Positions 1 through 9,838 of a stretch of 64,000 bases of DNA are shown one piece after another. The DNA is from Galeopsis tetrahit. Lineage: Eukaryota > Streptophyta > Magnoliopsida > Lamiales > Lamiaceae. The notes below the pieces were generated by a model. That model was not told the DNA's origin and did no database searches. It worked only from the letters and a program-made list of their open reading frames with translations. The stretch lies in NCBI GenBank assembly GCA_963675135.1, contig OY776129.1:42758141-42822140 (forward strand), given 5' to 3'. Positions within the stretch are counted from its first letter, which is position 1; each line of letters starts with the position of its first letter. The translations under genes were made by a program, and so were the position numbers.

Positions 1-1
1 A

Positions 2-1144
2 GGTTTCGAAGTCAAAGGCAACCAGGTGTACAGGTTAAAGAAAGCCTTATACGGACTAAAACAAGCTCCAAGAGCATGGTATGACACTCTCTCTCTCTTT
101 CTATTGGAAAATGGTTTTACTAAGGGCAAGGTCGATCGAACCTTGTTCAGAAGACAAGAAGGGAAGGACATTTTACTCGTCCAAATTTACGTAGATGACA
201 TCATTTTTGGGTCACCTAACAAAAAGCTGAGTGAAAGTTTTTCAACACTCATGCAAAGTAAATTTGAGATGTCTATGATGGGTGAAATGAATTACTTTCT
301 TGGTCTTCAAGTAAAACAAACTCCAGAAGGTATTTTCATAAATCAGGCGAAGTACACTAGAAATCTTCTAGACAAGTATGGGATCAAAACTTGTAAGTCT
401 ACTGGCGTACCAATGCAACCAACTTACAGAATGGATCCAGATGAGAACGGTAAATGTGCTGACCAATCTTATTACCGTGGTTTAATTGGTTCCTTACTGT
501 ATCTAACTGCTAGTAGACCAGACATTGCATTCTCTGTTGGTGTTTGTGCTTGATTCCAAGCCAATCCAAAAGAAAGTCACATGGAAACCACCAAAAGGAT
601 CTTGAAATATTTGAAAGGGACCATCAATCGTGGTATATGGTATCCCTCAAATGATGATCTATCCTTAAGTGGCTATTCAGACTCAGACTTTGGAGGCTGT
701 AGAATAAATAGGAAATCTACTTCTGGTTCTTGTCAATTTCTAGGCACAAAACTCATATCTTGATTTTCTAAAAAGCAGACTAGTGTTGCAACTTCAACTA
801 CCGAAGCCGAGTACATGGCTGCTGGTAGCTGTTGTAGTCAACTACTCTGGCTCATGCAACAGCTTAGAGATTACAACATACATGAATCAAATGTTCCTAT
901 TTTCTGTGATAGTAATAGTGCAATTGCCATTACACAAAATCCTGTTTTGCACACACGATGTAAGCATGTTGATGTGAAGCATCATTTCATACGTGATCAT
1001 GTAGAAAAGAAGGATATTCGCATGGAAAAGATTCATACTGATTTTCAAAGAGCTGATATTTTTACAAAACCATTAGCTGAGGCACGATTTCGTGAGTTAT
1101 GCATTAGTCTAGGGCTAATTGATTTAGATCATACTTGCCTATAG
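2..1144 (+). pseudogene. copia A pol, C-terminal reverse transcriptase and RNase H, broken
   Basis: The open frame enters from the left edge within the RT domain. It shows the YGLKQAPRAW block, the catalytic YVDD box near 190-201 (seen as QIYVDDIIFGSP) and the FLGLQVKQ block. RNase H follows with the SDSDFGGC and STTEAEYMA motifs and the usual end ADIFTKPL. The same frame is kept throughout but is interrupted by two TGA codons, at 551-553 (arginine in copia B) and 761-763 (tryptophan in copia B). The final stop is TAG at 1142-1144. The product would copy element RNA into cDNA; this copy cannot do so without readthrough. The frame is closely similar to copia B pol at 41500-43018. Confidence 0.93.
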
Positions 1145-1260
1145 CTATGTACTAACCAGACAGGTACATCAAGAAAAGGAGACAAGATCACTAGACCAGA
1201 GCACTCGTCTACTCACTCAACAGACAGGTATACAAGACTAGACTAAATGACCAAAATACC

Positions 1261-1320
1261 CGATGAGGAAGCTGGTAAAGCTGAGGGTAATACTAAGGGA
1301 ATAAACATTTAAGGGGGAAT
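1261..1320 (+). promoter_or_regulatory. Conserved non-coding block with internal polypurine tract, copia A
   Basis: A 27-nt block at 1261-1287 (core GATGAGGAAGCTGG) is identical to 43157-43183 in copia B. It is followed by ACATTTAAGGGGGAAT, ending at 1320, also identical in copia B (ending 43211). The purine run AAGGGGGAAT resembles the 3' polypurine tract at 5906-5919. It lies about 120 nt after the pol stop and upstream of the accessory ORF. The role is inferred: a second plus-strand primer or an RNA processing signal. Confidence 0.7.
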
Positions 1321-1995
1321 CTTTGACTTCTTAAATATCCTTATGTTGACTCTTATGTTTGTTAAAGGTCATCTTGTTCGAAACCTTGATCCTTGCTTTA
1401 AATTGATATTCATATTATTTATGTTACTCTACTTGTACCTACGATTACACATTGCAAATGATAAGATAGGTACATGAAGTCGTTCGACGTTCAGAATAGA
1501 CAAGCACAGGCGAAGGGGGAACTCGTCTTGTGTACTTAAGCCAACTCGTCTTGTGAAGCTTAAGTCTACTCGTCTGTTCTGGATAGACTCGAACAGACAA
1601 GCTAAGTGTTCTTTAGATTCTACAATACTAAGTGTTTAATCAAAACGGATTAAGGATATTATAGTAATTAGATATTGATAAATTTTGAAAACCCCTGAAT
1701 TAGATTTATACACTCCCATTTAATGTGGTGTATACATCCAGTTCACACTCGTCTACACTAGGTCAGATGAGTTCACACCTCTGTCCTAACTAAGAAGAGG
1801 CGGACTTCAAAGATTACAATATCAAATCACATAATATTCTCGATTCTGTAACCGAATACCAAAAGCCTTAACAGTTTTTTGATCAAAACCCCCACATTCT
1901 CACACGTCTTACTCCTCAATTCCATAATTCCCTTACTCTCAAGAAGTTACTTTCTCTCTATCTTCAAGCAATCTGATTATACTCATATCATCGCT

Positions 1996-4900
1996 ATGTC
2001 TATTCGAGCAATTTTCGATCTAAGAACCAACATGCAGGTCACATTCGACCTAGCCCGATACATCTCCGACAATAAAGTAAATGTTGAACCATCTGTATTT
2101 TTCAAAGGAAATCACTCAGATGACAATGCCGAGATCCTGACCAAATGCACCAGATGCGGACTAAAGCCGTATTTGGAAGCATTTCCTCAAGTCGTCTTGG
2201 AGGAGGAAGTGCTAGAGTTTTATGCTAATGTCACCAGACAAGGTGATACAATCGAGTCTTTCATTGGTGAGAATCGTGTGCAAATCACTCGAGAAGCAAT
2301 GTTCAAACATCTAAAGCTGCCCACCGGAACTATTAATGTTGAGAATTACGCACTCGGGCAAGAAGTTCGATATTTGAGCATTTTCTGTGGCAAGAAGCTG
2401 AAACCGAAACCAGATGGCAAGTATGCTGCAGTTAAGAAGGCAGATCTTCTAGAAAAGTATCGCACATTATTGGATATTGCCAGCAAAGTTTTGCTAAGTT
2501 CTACTAGTTCTCATGACTCTGTGACTTTTGGAAAGACAAGGGTTATGGCTGCGATATACGATGGTATTTCTGAAGGTAACTGGTTCAAGCTAATTGCAGA
2601 TCGAATCATGTACTTTGAAAGAAGTGTTCGAGTAGATGACAATACTCATAATTGGGTGGTGTCTACGGCTGTTGGATACGGTAATAAGCTAAGTATCTTA
2701 TTCCCTCTTTTAATGCCAAACAAGACAGAATGGAGTAAAGGTAAGCCATTCCATCCTTTGAAGTTTTATTTGAAAAAGGAAGCCTTGAAGAAGCAGGCTG
2801 CTGCTAGGCCAGCTGCATCTAGGCAAGCTCGCATTGATCCTATGGAAGCCTTGCCGTATGCTGCCTCGTCTAGTGCATCGGAGGATGAGTCAATTGAAGA
2901 ATCGAAGAAAGCTGCACAAGACTCGTCTAGTGCCGATGACTCTGAGAAGACTCAGTCGGAAGAGGAGTCCGAACGAGAAAAGGAGCCAAGTGCTCAAATT
3001 CCAGAATTGTACACTCTTGTGCGAGTTGGGTCGTCCTCTCCACCAGAAGAGTCAAGTATTCAGGTTGGTACATCTTCTCAACCTTTGTCAATTCCTCTCT
3101 CTCACTCTTCTGTTCGAACCAAGGCTAGATCACATCGATCTAGGCCCAGACCTATTTCCTCAACCTCGCAAGTGCTGGCAGCACATCCGCTGAGAGCCAG
3201 CCTACCCCTAAACACTCCCATAATTGACACAACTGATACTCCGACAGTTGTCACACCAATCCTAGACACATCAAAGCCCACAGAAACCACAGACCAAATT
3301 CTATCCTTACCTTCAACAGAATATGTTGAACCTATCAACCCATCTACTTCAGACAAAACGCCAGTTGCCACTGCAACAGCTGAGATAGAGACCCCATCTA
3401 CTCAGACCCCGTCTGAAGTTAGATTCGAATCCTTGGTCTACTACCCGATGTGTTTAAGAGAGAAGAGAATTCGATCGAAGATGAGCAAGAATCTGAAGAA
3501 GCAGCTCTCATCTATCGAAGTCGACTACTCGTCAGAGCAGTTTGAGAAGCTTCTACGTATATGCACCTGGGTTGCATTGAAGAAGTCTTCAACAGACGAC
3601 TTGTTCGAAGTCATCTTAGGGAAAGGTGGTATTTCTAACTTCATGGATTGGGAGATGGAGCAGAAGGAGAATAGTGGTGTTCATGATCACTCCGAGCTTT
3701 TCCAAAATCATGCTATTACTGCTCTTGCTAAGAGGTTACTGGGTATTTCTGATGACTTGATGAGTTCAGAATTTCAGTTTGATGTAGGCGTTCAGGTTTC
3801 AGAATCTGACTTTGTGCAAGATATTGTGATGATTGAAGCTGAACAAGCTGAGTTGATCCAGTCTACAGATCCGGTCATAGAGCTAGACAATGTCTCAGAT
3901 CAGTTGAGAGGCATTGTGTTCAGATTTCAAATGGACCATGCTGACAGTCCAAGGTCAGACTTCAAGTTTATTAATCGATACACTGATTTTCTACTTCCCA
4001 TTGAGATATGTGGATACATGGAGAAGTTGCACGCTTTATTGAAAAAGGAATTGGCTGATGTTGAAAGGAAGGCTCATGAAGCAAGGTTAGCTATCATTCC
4101 TTATTCTCCCCAACTAAACCTAAAAGCTATTGCTGGAAGTGTGCTTCCAGAGGCTGAACTAGTTGAAGACGAGGTCTTGACTACTACTCCAGAAGGCCAG
4201 TTGGTGGAAGCTTTATCAATTCTAGGTGATGAGATTATGGTAGAAGTTGTTCATGTTGATGTTGGACAAACATCTCAAGCTATCCCAGCCACTTCAATAG
4301 ATGAGTTGAAAGATGACTTGAAAGCTGTCATTAAGTCGTCTATTGATGAATTCCTCAAGACTGAATTGAAGAAGACTCTTGTTGAACAGAACAGTGTCAT
4401 TGTGACAAATTCAAAAGAGATGATCATAAACGAAGTCAATCAGTTGGACAATGATTTCAGGCAAGAAATGTTCAACCAAATCGAAGGATTTCTCCAGAAT
4501 CAAATTGAATATTCAGAGAAGAGCTCAGTTGAGTTTGCTCGTGTTCTAGCTACTGAATCCAGGAAGATGGAAAGAGTCTATAGAGCCAAAATCGAAGTTG
4601 CTGATGTTCAAAGAAAGGAAGCCTTTGATCAGTTAGCACAAGCTAAAGAGTTTATCAGTGCTATGACTGAAGAGAACAAGAAGCTGCGTCTGACTGCAAC
4701 CCATTTTAAGAATGAGTTGAACTTATCTACTCAGAAGCTGGAGTTGGTGGCGACCAAACTAGATAAGTTGAGTCAAGATGGTTCTCATCAAAGGCAGATT
4801 GAAAGAGCTTCTAATCTGATGAAGCAAGCTATGATAGAAGAGATGACTCGGTTCACTTCTCTATTCTCTCTCAAGGCGACTGATGAAGCCAAAAAGGGGG

Positions 4901-5724
4901 AAGAGACAAGTCGAGTTGAAGTTATTGCTAAAGATGGAAAAGGAAAGTCAGCTGCTGAACCAGAAGCTGAGGAAGCTGCTACAACTATGCAAGATCTAGG
5001 AAGGCCGAAGAGACGGAAGTTGGTTAAAACTGTAGATCTTGAGCAAACTAAGGCTGAAGCAGTTGAGTTGAAAAAGAAGGAGAAAGGCAAAGCAGTTGCA
5101 TCTCCTGAAGCTGAAGTTCAAACAAGACAAATGTCAAAAAGAAAGTCTATTGTTATAGAAGAACCGAAAGAAGCTGAGACAACAACAAAAGTGAAGAAGC
5201 AAAAGGTTGTTGATCCGAATGATGAAGCTCACTATGCTAGCCAAAAGAAGATTGGAAAACATATTGAAAGGTTGCAAAAGCTGAAAGCAGATGAAGATCA
5301 GATGGAAGATCAATTCATTGACTACTTTATTGACAAAGAACATCGATCTGAATGGATGAAAGTGAAGAGACAATGGGAAATTGATCACTGGATAATCAGG
5401 AAGTATGGTGACTCTGAAAGTCCAGATGAGTTATATTCTTTGTTCGATAAATTTTTGGAAGGTCAGAACAGAATGCTTAGGAATTTGATCTTGAGGATAT
5501 CTGCTGGAGCAAACTTCAATATTTGTGTTCCTGAATTTCCAAGATGGAAATGTCCTATGACAAGCTCTGGAAAAAGGTGTGATATGAATCAGATCAAGAA
5601 GTTTGAAGAAGAACTACTCGAAAAAGAGAAGATTGATGATGAAGATCACATCAGTATTATTCACAGAAGACTTCTAGATGCGTTCAATGTTCCAAATCCA
5701 GAAGGAGGTACTCTTTCAGATTAG
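1996..5724 (+). CDS. Accessory (env-position) ORF of copia A, intact, 1242 aa, function unknown
   Basis: One uninterrupted frame lies between pol and the 3' LTR. The first ATG is at 1996; the frame is open upstream to about 1879 without an ATG. Residues about 1-270 form a globular domain resembling the so-called putative plant transposon protein domain found in other retroelement ORFs (a by-eye resemblance). About 270-470 is Ser/Pro/Thr-rich and disordered. About 470-640 has a block shared with copia B (FEKLLRI and DWEMEQKE). About 830-935 is a coiled coil. About 960-1090 is Lys/Glu-rich with basic runs such as PKRRKLVK that could be nuclear localisation signals. The C-terminal 150 residues are again shared with copia B. 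I see no signal peptide and no transmembrane helix, so a fusogenic envelope role is not supported. Intactness next to a broken pol is notable. Confidence 0.8.
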   Translation: MSIRAIFDLRTNMQVTFDLARYISDNKVNVEPSVFFKGNHSDDNAEILTKCTRCGLKPYLEAFPQVVLEEEVLEFYANVTRQGDTIESFIGENRVQITREAMFKHLKLPTGTINVENYALGQEVRYLSIFCGKKLKPKPDGKYAAVKKADLLEKYRTLLDIASKVLLSSTSSHDSVTFGKTRVMAAIYDGISEGNWFKLIADRIMYFERSVRVDDNTHNWVVSTAVGYGNKLSILFPLLMPNKTEWSKGKPFHPLKFYLKKEALKKQAAARPAASRQARIDPMEALPYAASSSASEDESIEESKKAAQDSSSADDSEKTQSEEESEREKEPSAQIPELYTLVRVGSSSPPEESSIQVGTSSQPLSIPLSHSSVRTKARSHRSRPRPISSTSQVLAAHPLRASLPLNTPIIDTTDTPTVVTPILDTSKPTETTDQILSLPSTEYVEPINPSTSDKTPVATATAEIETPSTQTPSEVRFESLVYYPMCLREKRIRSKMSKNLKKQLSSIEVDYSSEQFEKLLRICTWVALKKSSTDDLFEVILGKGGISNFMDWEMEQKENSGVHDHSELFQNHAITALAKRLLGISDDLMSSEFQFDVGVQVSESDFVQDIVMIEAEQAELIQSTDPVIELDNVSDQLRGIVFRFQMDHADSPRSDFKFINRYTDFLLPIEICGYMEKLHALLKKELADVERKAHEARLAIIPYSPQLNLKAIAGSVLPEAELVEDEVLTTTPEGQLVEALSILGDEIMVEVVHVDVGQTSQAIPATSIDELKDDLKAVIKSSIDEFLKTELKKTLVEQNSVIVTNSKEMIINEVNQLDNDFRQEMFNQIEGFLQNQIEYSEKSSVEFARVLATESRKMERVYRAKIEVADVQRKEAFDQLAQAKEFISAMTEENKKLRLTATHFKNELNLSTQKLELVATKLDKLSQDGSHQRQIERASNLMKQAMIEEMTRFTSLFSLKATDEAKKGEETSRVEVIAKDGKGKSAAEPEAEEAATTMQDLGRPKRRKLVKTVDLEQTKAEAVELKKKEKGKAVASPEAEVQTRQMSKRKSIVIEEPKEAETTTKVKKQKVVDPNDEAHYASQKKIGKHIERLQKLKADEDQMEDQFIDYFIDKEHRSEWMKVKRQWEIDHWIIRKYGDSESPDELYSLFDKFLEGQNRMLRNLILRISAGANFNICVPEFPRWKCPMTSSGKRCDMNQIKKFEEELLEKEKIDDEDHISIIHRRLLDAFNVPNPEGGTLSD
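4883..4904 (+). promoter_or_regulatory. Polypurine tract inside the copia A accessory ORF
   Basis: AAAAAGGGGGAAG at 4891-4903 lies inside the ORF, encoding the AKKGE part of DEAKKGE. The surrounding 22 nt are identical in copia B (45167-45188) although the neighbouring protein sequence has diverged. It matches the 3' polypurine tract of this element in length and composition. Priming activity is inferred. Confidence 0.55.
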
Positions 5725-5905
5725 TTGAATTCTTATATGATATTTTTGTTTTTGCTCTGATATTTTTTTTTAAAAAAGTATGTGTAATATCTACTGTTCT
5801 TATTTTGAATGAATGAAAATATAAAGTACTATTTGATGTTAAGACAAGATAACTACTTAACTAGTCTACTGTTGAAGAAAAGATTCAAGTAGTTTTGGCT
5901 TCATC

Positions 5906-5919
5906 AAAAAGGGGGAAAT
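5906..5919 (+). promoter_or_regulatory. 3' polypurine tract of copia A
   Basis: AAAAAGGGGGAAAT abuts the first base of the 3' LTR (TGTTGG at 5920). This is the standard position of the plus-strand primer. It is preceded by AGTTTTGGCTTCATC, which is also present before the copia B LTR. Confidence 0.9.
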
Positions 5920-6647
5920 TGTTGGGATATGAATCCTAGAACAAGTCCTACATGATGATTAAAAGATAAAAGATGAAGTTTTGATAAGCCAAAAGTAGTT
6001 GGAATATTTTCTAAGTGTTGACTAATCTAGTCTAGTTAAGTTGAAGTCATCTTGAACAGATCAGTAGAGTTCACATGAAAAGAAAGTATTGTTTTCTTAT
6101 TAAAAGATAAGTACGATTTATAAGTACTTCATATGTGCTATTTGGATATGTTAGATTGTTGTTGAGCTATGAATAATCATTGTATAGAGCTCATGATTTT
6201 TGAATGTAATGGATAGATTGATTGTATATTTTATAAGTTGACTAAGCTTTATAATTCAGAAAAGCTTAAAGTAATGTAATAGTCTTGTTAGGATTAGAAT
6301 AGTCTACTACTGAAGATTGCACAAGAAGACCAGAAGAAGAAGAGTTGAAGTCTACTACTCAAGACTGGTGGACGTAGACAAGTTGTCGAACCACTATAAA
6401 TTGTTTGTGTTGTTTACTGTTTTAATTGCTTAATTGTTTACATACTTAACTGTACTAGAGTAGTTGAGTATAGAACAGAGTTCTCGAATTTTGAAGTTGA
6501 GTATAAACTTAAATTGGGCTCATTGTTAATTTCGTTATTCCGCATATTGTATTCTGATATTTCGATAGATTTTTGAAAAGTCTATTCACCCCCCTCTAGA
6601 CATTTTCACTAGCTTACTCGTTATTAACTCAACTTTGGGGACCTACA
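5920..6647 (+). repeat. 3' LTR of copia A (728 bp)
   Basis: It starts TGTTGGGATATGAATCC directly after the polypurine tract and ends in CCTACA, with TG..CA termini. A TATA-like CCACTATAAA lies at 6391-6400, in the same context as in the copia B LTRs (36736-36745), and marks the likely promoter. The last about 110 bp, with the CCCCCCTCTAGA run, align with the copia B LTR end. The LTR runs directly into a foldback element at 6653. Confidence 0.9.
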
Positions 6648-6652
6648 GGCAC

Positions 6653-7585
6653 TATCAAAATGGGTCACCCAGTTATTATATTGACTAACGGAGAAAGAGT
6701 TTTGAGCTGTGAAATTTCTCAATACCTAAGGTTAAAAAATTCTCATGCATCTTCCAGAACTAATGAAACAAAAGCAGAAGCAAGAATGAAACATGTGCAA
6801 AAATTACCAATATTTACATTATATTTGGTCAGAAGGAATTCTTATACATCTTCTAGAACGTGATTCAATCAACCACTGGTTTACTTTTTATTTTATAGAT
6901 AATTAGGAAATGAGAAACTCAGAAAATTTATTTCAATTAATTTCAAATGCCCAATTGTTTGACTAACATTTCAAGAAAATTTATTTCAATTAATTTCAAA
7001 TGCCAATTGTTTGACTAACATTTCAAGAAATCTGCAATAATGATCTTAATAGCAAAATATTTAGAATGAAAAATAAGTTTATGAAATTTTTCTTGAATGG
7101 ATAATTTTAGAAATTTTTTTACCATTCTTCACTAGAAATTATGCTCCAATAATTATAAATAGGAAAATGAATTGAAATAAGTTTATATCTCCAATTATTA
7201 TACAAATTCAATATGAAACCAAGAATGGGAAAACAGAGTACAATTGTTAAAAAAAAAAAAAACAGAGTACAAAAATTTCATTATATCTCTTGAGTTTCTC
7301 ATTTCCGGTAAAATAAAAGTAAACCAACAAAAATGAATTCATAATTGAGTTAAATAATTATTAAAAACTTACTGAATTTTTTTTACTACCAAAAGCAATT
7401 TTTTTTACTACCAAAAACAAGTTGATGTTCTACGTTCTAGAAGATGCATGAGAATTCTTTTTCCGTTAGAGTGATTAATTTTAATATAATATAATAACTG
7501 GATGACCAATTTTAATAATGACTAAATGTAGGTGATCAAATATGAAAAGAGGTAAAACTGGGTGATCAAAATTGATATTTTCCCT
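6653..7585. mobile_element. Foldback (MITE-like) element, left end cut by the copia A LTR
   Basis: Several inverted pairs nest about a centre near 7100. 6655-6690 pairs with about 7470-7530. 6836-6861 pairs with 7432-7457 (core ATCTTCTAGAACGT), with a second left copy at 6738-6759. 6875-6920 pairs with 7292-7326. The right terminus reads GGGTGATCAAAATTGATA followed by TTTTCCC near 7585. The left arm starts abruptly next to the LTR, so the retroelement probably inserted into it. A 52-53 bp direct duplication lies at 6921-7025. There is no coding capacity. Confidence 0.6.
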
Positions 7586-8426
7586 TAAATTAAAGTGCAA
7601 TTTATTAAAAACTTAATTTTTTTTAAAAAAAACCATCAAAATAAGCCACCAATATCGGTTTTTTTTTTTTTTTACGAAAAACATGATTTCGTAAAACGTT
7701 TCGATAAAACATCAAATATATGGCCATAATTTCCAAGAAATCAGCAAAAACTCGGAACAATTTCCAAAAATCACAAAAAATTAAAAAAAGAGAGGGGACA
7801 GAAAAACCAGAATGAGGCGGGGAGAGAGAGAGGCGGTGGGGCGCGTCGGAGGAGAGAGGCCGAAAAACGAGGCGGTGGCCATGGCTAAGCTGTGCGTGCT
7901 TGCAGCGACCATGGCTGAGAAGTGCGTGCGGCGCGACGAAGGAGGGAGGCATGGGGTGCGACGAAGAAGAGCTCTATGTTCGATTGGAGTGTCAGCGGCG
8001 CCGAACGGCGGCGCGCGGTGGAGGGCCGATCGGAAAAGGGCAGAAGAGGGAGAAAGGGGGAGAGGGAGGCGGTTGAAGAAAAAAATGAGAAAGAGAGAAT
8101 TAGGGTTAGATTTATGAGAAAGAGGGTAGCAGTGGAAAATAAAAGGGGGTGATTTCATCCTAGTGGAAAATAAGAGGGGGCATTTACCCGTGGCCTTTTT
8201 TGTTCTCAAATTCGGCCCGAATCTCGACGGGTAATTTTTTTAAAAATTTCATCCCTACTCCTATCGTATATGGTATTCCCGATCCAAAAATCGGATTATT
8301 TATTTAATTGTTATTTTAATAATTATAGTATATTCCTACAAAAATATATATATATTATATTGTTAACAAATAATTATATTATAAAATTATTTATTTAAAA
8401 CATAAATAATCGAAACATTATTTAAA
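7586..8426. other. Non-coding stretch with a GC-rich, purine-rich island
   Basis: AT-rich flanks surround a GC-rich block at 7810-8070 that is rich in CpG and GGCGG or GAGAGA runs. Overlapping frames on both strands are open only because of the base composition, and none shows a recognisable domain. It resembles the GC-rich cores of the Mutator-like elements at 8427 and 16957, but I cannot find its ends. Confidence 0.4.
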
Positions 8427-9838
8427 GGGTTGGGGTATAGCTTTGTTTAATACACTCCCCTTCATTTTTATTAATTCAATATTCATGCAAAATACCAATT
8501 TTACCCTTTACTAAATCATGTTAGATACATACACTTCCCCTCCAATTTAAATAAACCCTAACCCTAATCCTAACCCTAGAATTAGAGAGCCGCCACCACC
8601 TCTGGCAGCCACCACTGCCCCAAAGAAAATAAATTTAGAAATTAAAAAAAAAAAAAACTTATTTTCGACAAACCAATGTCGACCAAAAACATTCTCGTCA
8701 ACACTGGTTTGTCGATCAAACACCTCCCCGTCGACACTGGTTCGTCGAAAGAATTTAAAAAATAAAAAATTAAATTTCGACAATAAATGATTGACCATAA
8801 ACACTCTCATCGACTTTTATTGTCGATGAAAGTATTTATGGTCGAACCTTTTTTGCCGAAATTATTAAAAAAAAAAAAAAACTGGACTGGAAGCGGCAGC
8901 CGGCGGCTGAAGTGGGAGGAAGGCGACGGGCTGGGGGAGGAAGAGTCGGCAACGTCGCTCGATAAAGGAGGCGTCGCCGCCTGTTGCAGGGAAGAAGAAA
9001 AAAAGGGGGGGGGGCTAGACATGTTCAACCGGTCGAAACCGCCGGTTACGGTTAAAAACCGACGGTTTCGATTTTGCATTTTTGGTAACCGAAACCAAAC
9101 CGGCAAACCGCCGGTTACGATTAGGGTTTTCTAACCGGCGGTTAGACGGTTTTTTTTTTTTCTTTCTCTTCCCGTTTTTGCTCGTTTTTTGTTCGTTTCA
9201 ACTCTTTTTTTTAGAAACTATGTTACTAGAATTTAATAAAAATTATATAACTTAAATTTATACATAAAAAATAGAAGAATTGTGTATTAAAAAAATTAAA
9301 AAAATATAAAACCCGAAAAACCGGCGGTTAACCGCCAAAATCGGCGGTTTTGGTTTACCAAAACTTGCAACCGAAACCGAACTGTCATTTTCCGGTTACA
9401 GTTCGGTTTTTGAACCATAACCGGCGGTTTTGCCGGTTAAAAACCGCCCATGTCTAGGGGGGCATCGCTGGGGTGGAGGAGCAGCGATGCCTTGAGAGGG
9501 AGGGGAGAGTCGAGCGACGGGCGGCGACGGGAGAGGATGCAGAAAAAAAAAATGGAGGCTGAAGGTAAGGCGGGCGGCGGTGGGCAGGTAGTTGGGGCGA
9601 CTAGCGACGGTGGGCAGGAGGGAGGCGGCGGCAAGATGATTGTTAGGGGAAGAAAAAAAAGTAAATGAAAAAGAAGTTTGAGAAAGAATGAAGGAAAAGG
9701 GTTAGGGTTTTAGAGGAGAGTGTATGTATCTATAACATTTTAGTTAAAGGATAAATATGGCATTTTATATATATATTATAATTAATAAATGGAAGTGGGA
9801 GTGTATCTAATAAAGCTGAAGGGGTATATACCCCAACC
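8427..9838. mobile_element. Non-autonomous Mutator-like element, copy 1 of a two-copy family
   Basis: Terminal inverted repeats start GGGTTGGGGTAT at 8427 and close with TATACCCCAACC at 9838. Similarity between the ends runs about 150 bp inward and includes telomere-like AAACCCTAA motifs (8551-8578 and, inverted, about 9700). The flanks are TTATTTAAA on the left and ATATTTAAA on the right, an 8 of 9 match. The interior has a GC-rich Ala/Pro-type block, a cluster of short GTCGA-containing inverted repeats at 8665-8860, and a second GC-rich block. No transposase is seen. The 441-bp hAT MITE at 9016-9456 is nested inside; without it the element is about 960 bp, close to copy 2 at 16957-17973. 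Confidence 0.8.
9016..9456. mobile_element. hAT-type MITE nested in the element at 8427-9838
   Basis: The ends are TAGACATG and CATGTCTA. The interior is built of CCGGCGGTT/AACCGCCGG motifs in both orientations. The flanks are GGGGGGGC and GGGGGGCA, consistent with an 8-bp duplication that slipped in a G run. The termini match the smaller MITE at 13031-13184. Confidence 0.75.

Larger units (their letters stand above)
1..6647 (+). mobile_element. Ty1/copia LTR retrotransposon (copia A), 3' part, running in from the left edge
   Basis: Only the 3' portion is in the window. In order it holds the end of pol (RT and RNase H), a conserved non-coding block with an internal polypurine tract, a long accessory ORF, the 3' polypurine tract and a 3' LTR that starts TGTTGG and ends CCTACA. 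The layout matches the complete copia B element at 35645-47698, and the LTR termini are similar, but the LTR is about half as long, so these are related rather than identical families. The extra ORF between pol and the LTR is the position of the env-like gene in Sirevirus-type copia elements. The 5' LTR, gag and integrase lie outside the window, so no target duplication can be checked. Confidence 0.93.

Noticed and set aside
1996..5724. Accessory ORF considered as a true retroviral envelope gene.
   Set aside because: No signal peptide, no transmembrane segment and no cleavage-site pattern is visible; coiled coil and basic nuclear-type motifs point elsewhere.
7812..8209. Several overlapping 70-140 codon frames on both strands.
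   Set aside because: They sit in a GC- and purine-rich island where stops are rare; Arg/Glu-rich or Ser/Pro-rich composition and lack of motifs indicate chance.
8427..9838. Telomere-like CCCTAA motifs considered as an interstitial telomere.
   Set aside because: Only two to four degenerate units, and they recur inside the inverted ends of both family copies, so they belong to the element.
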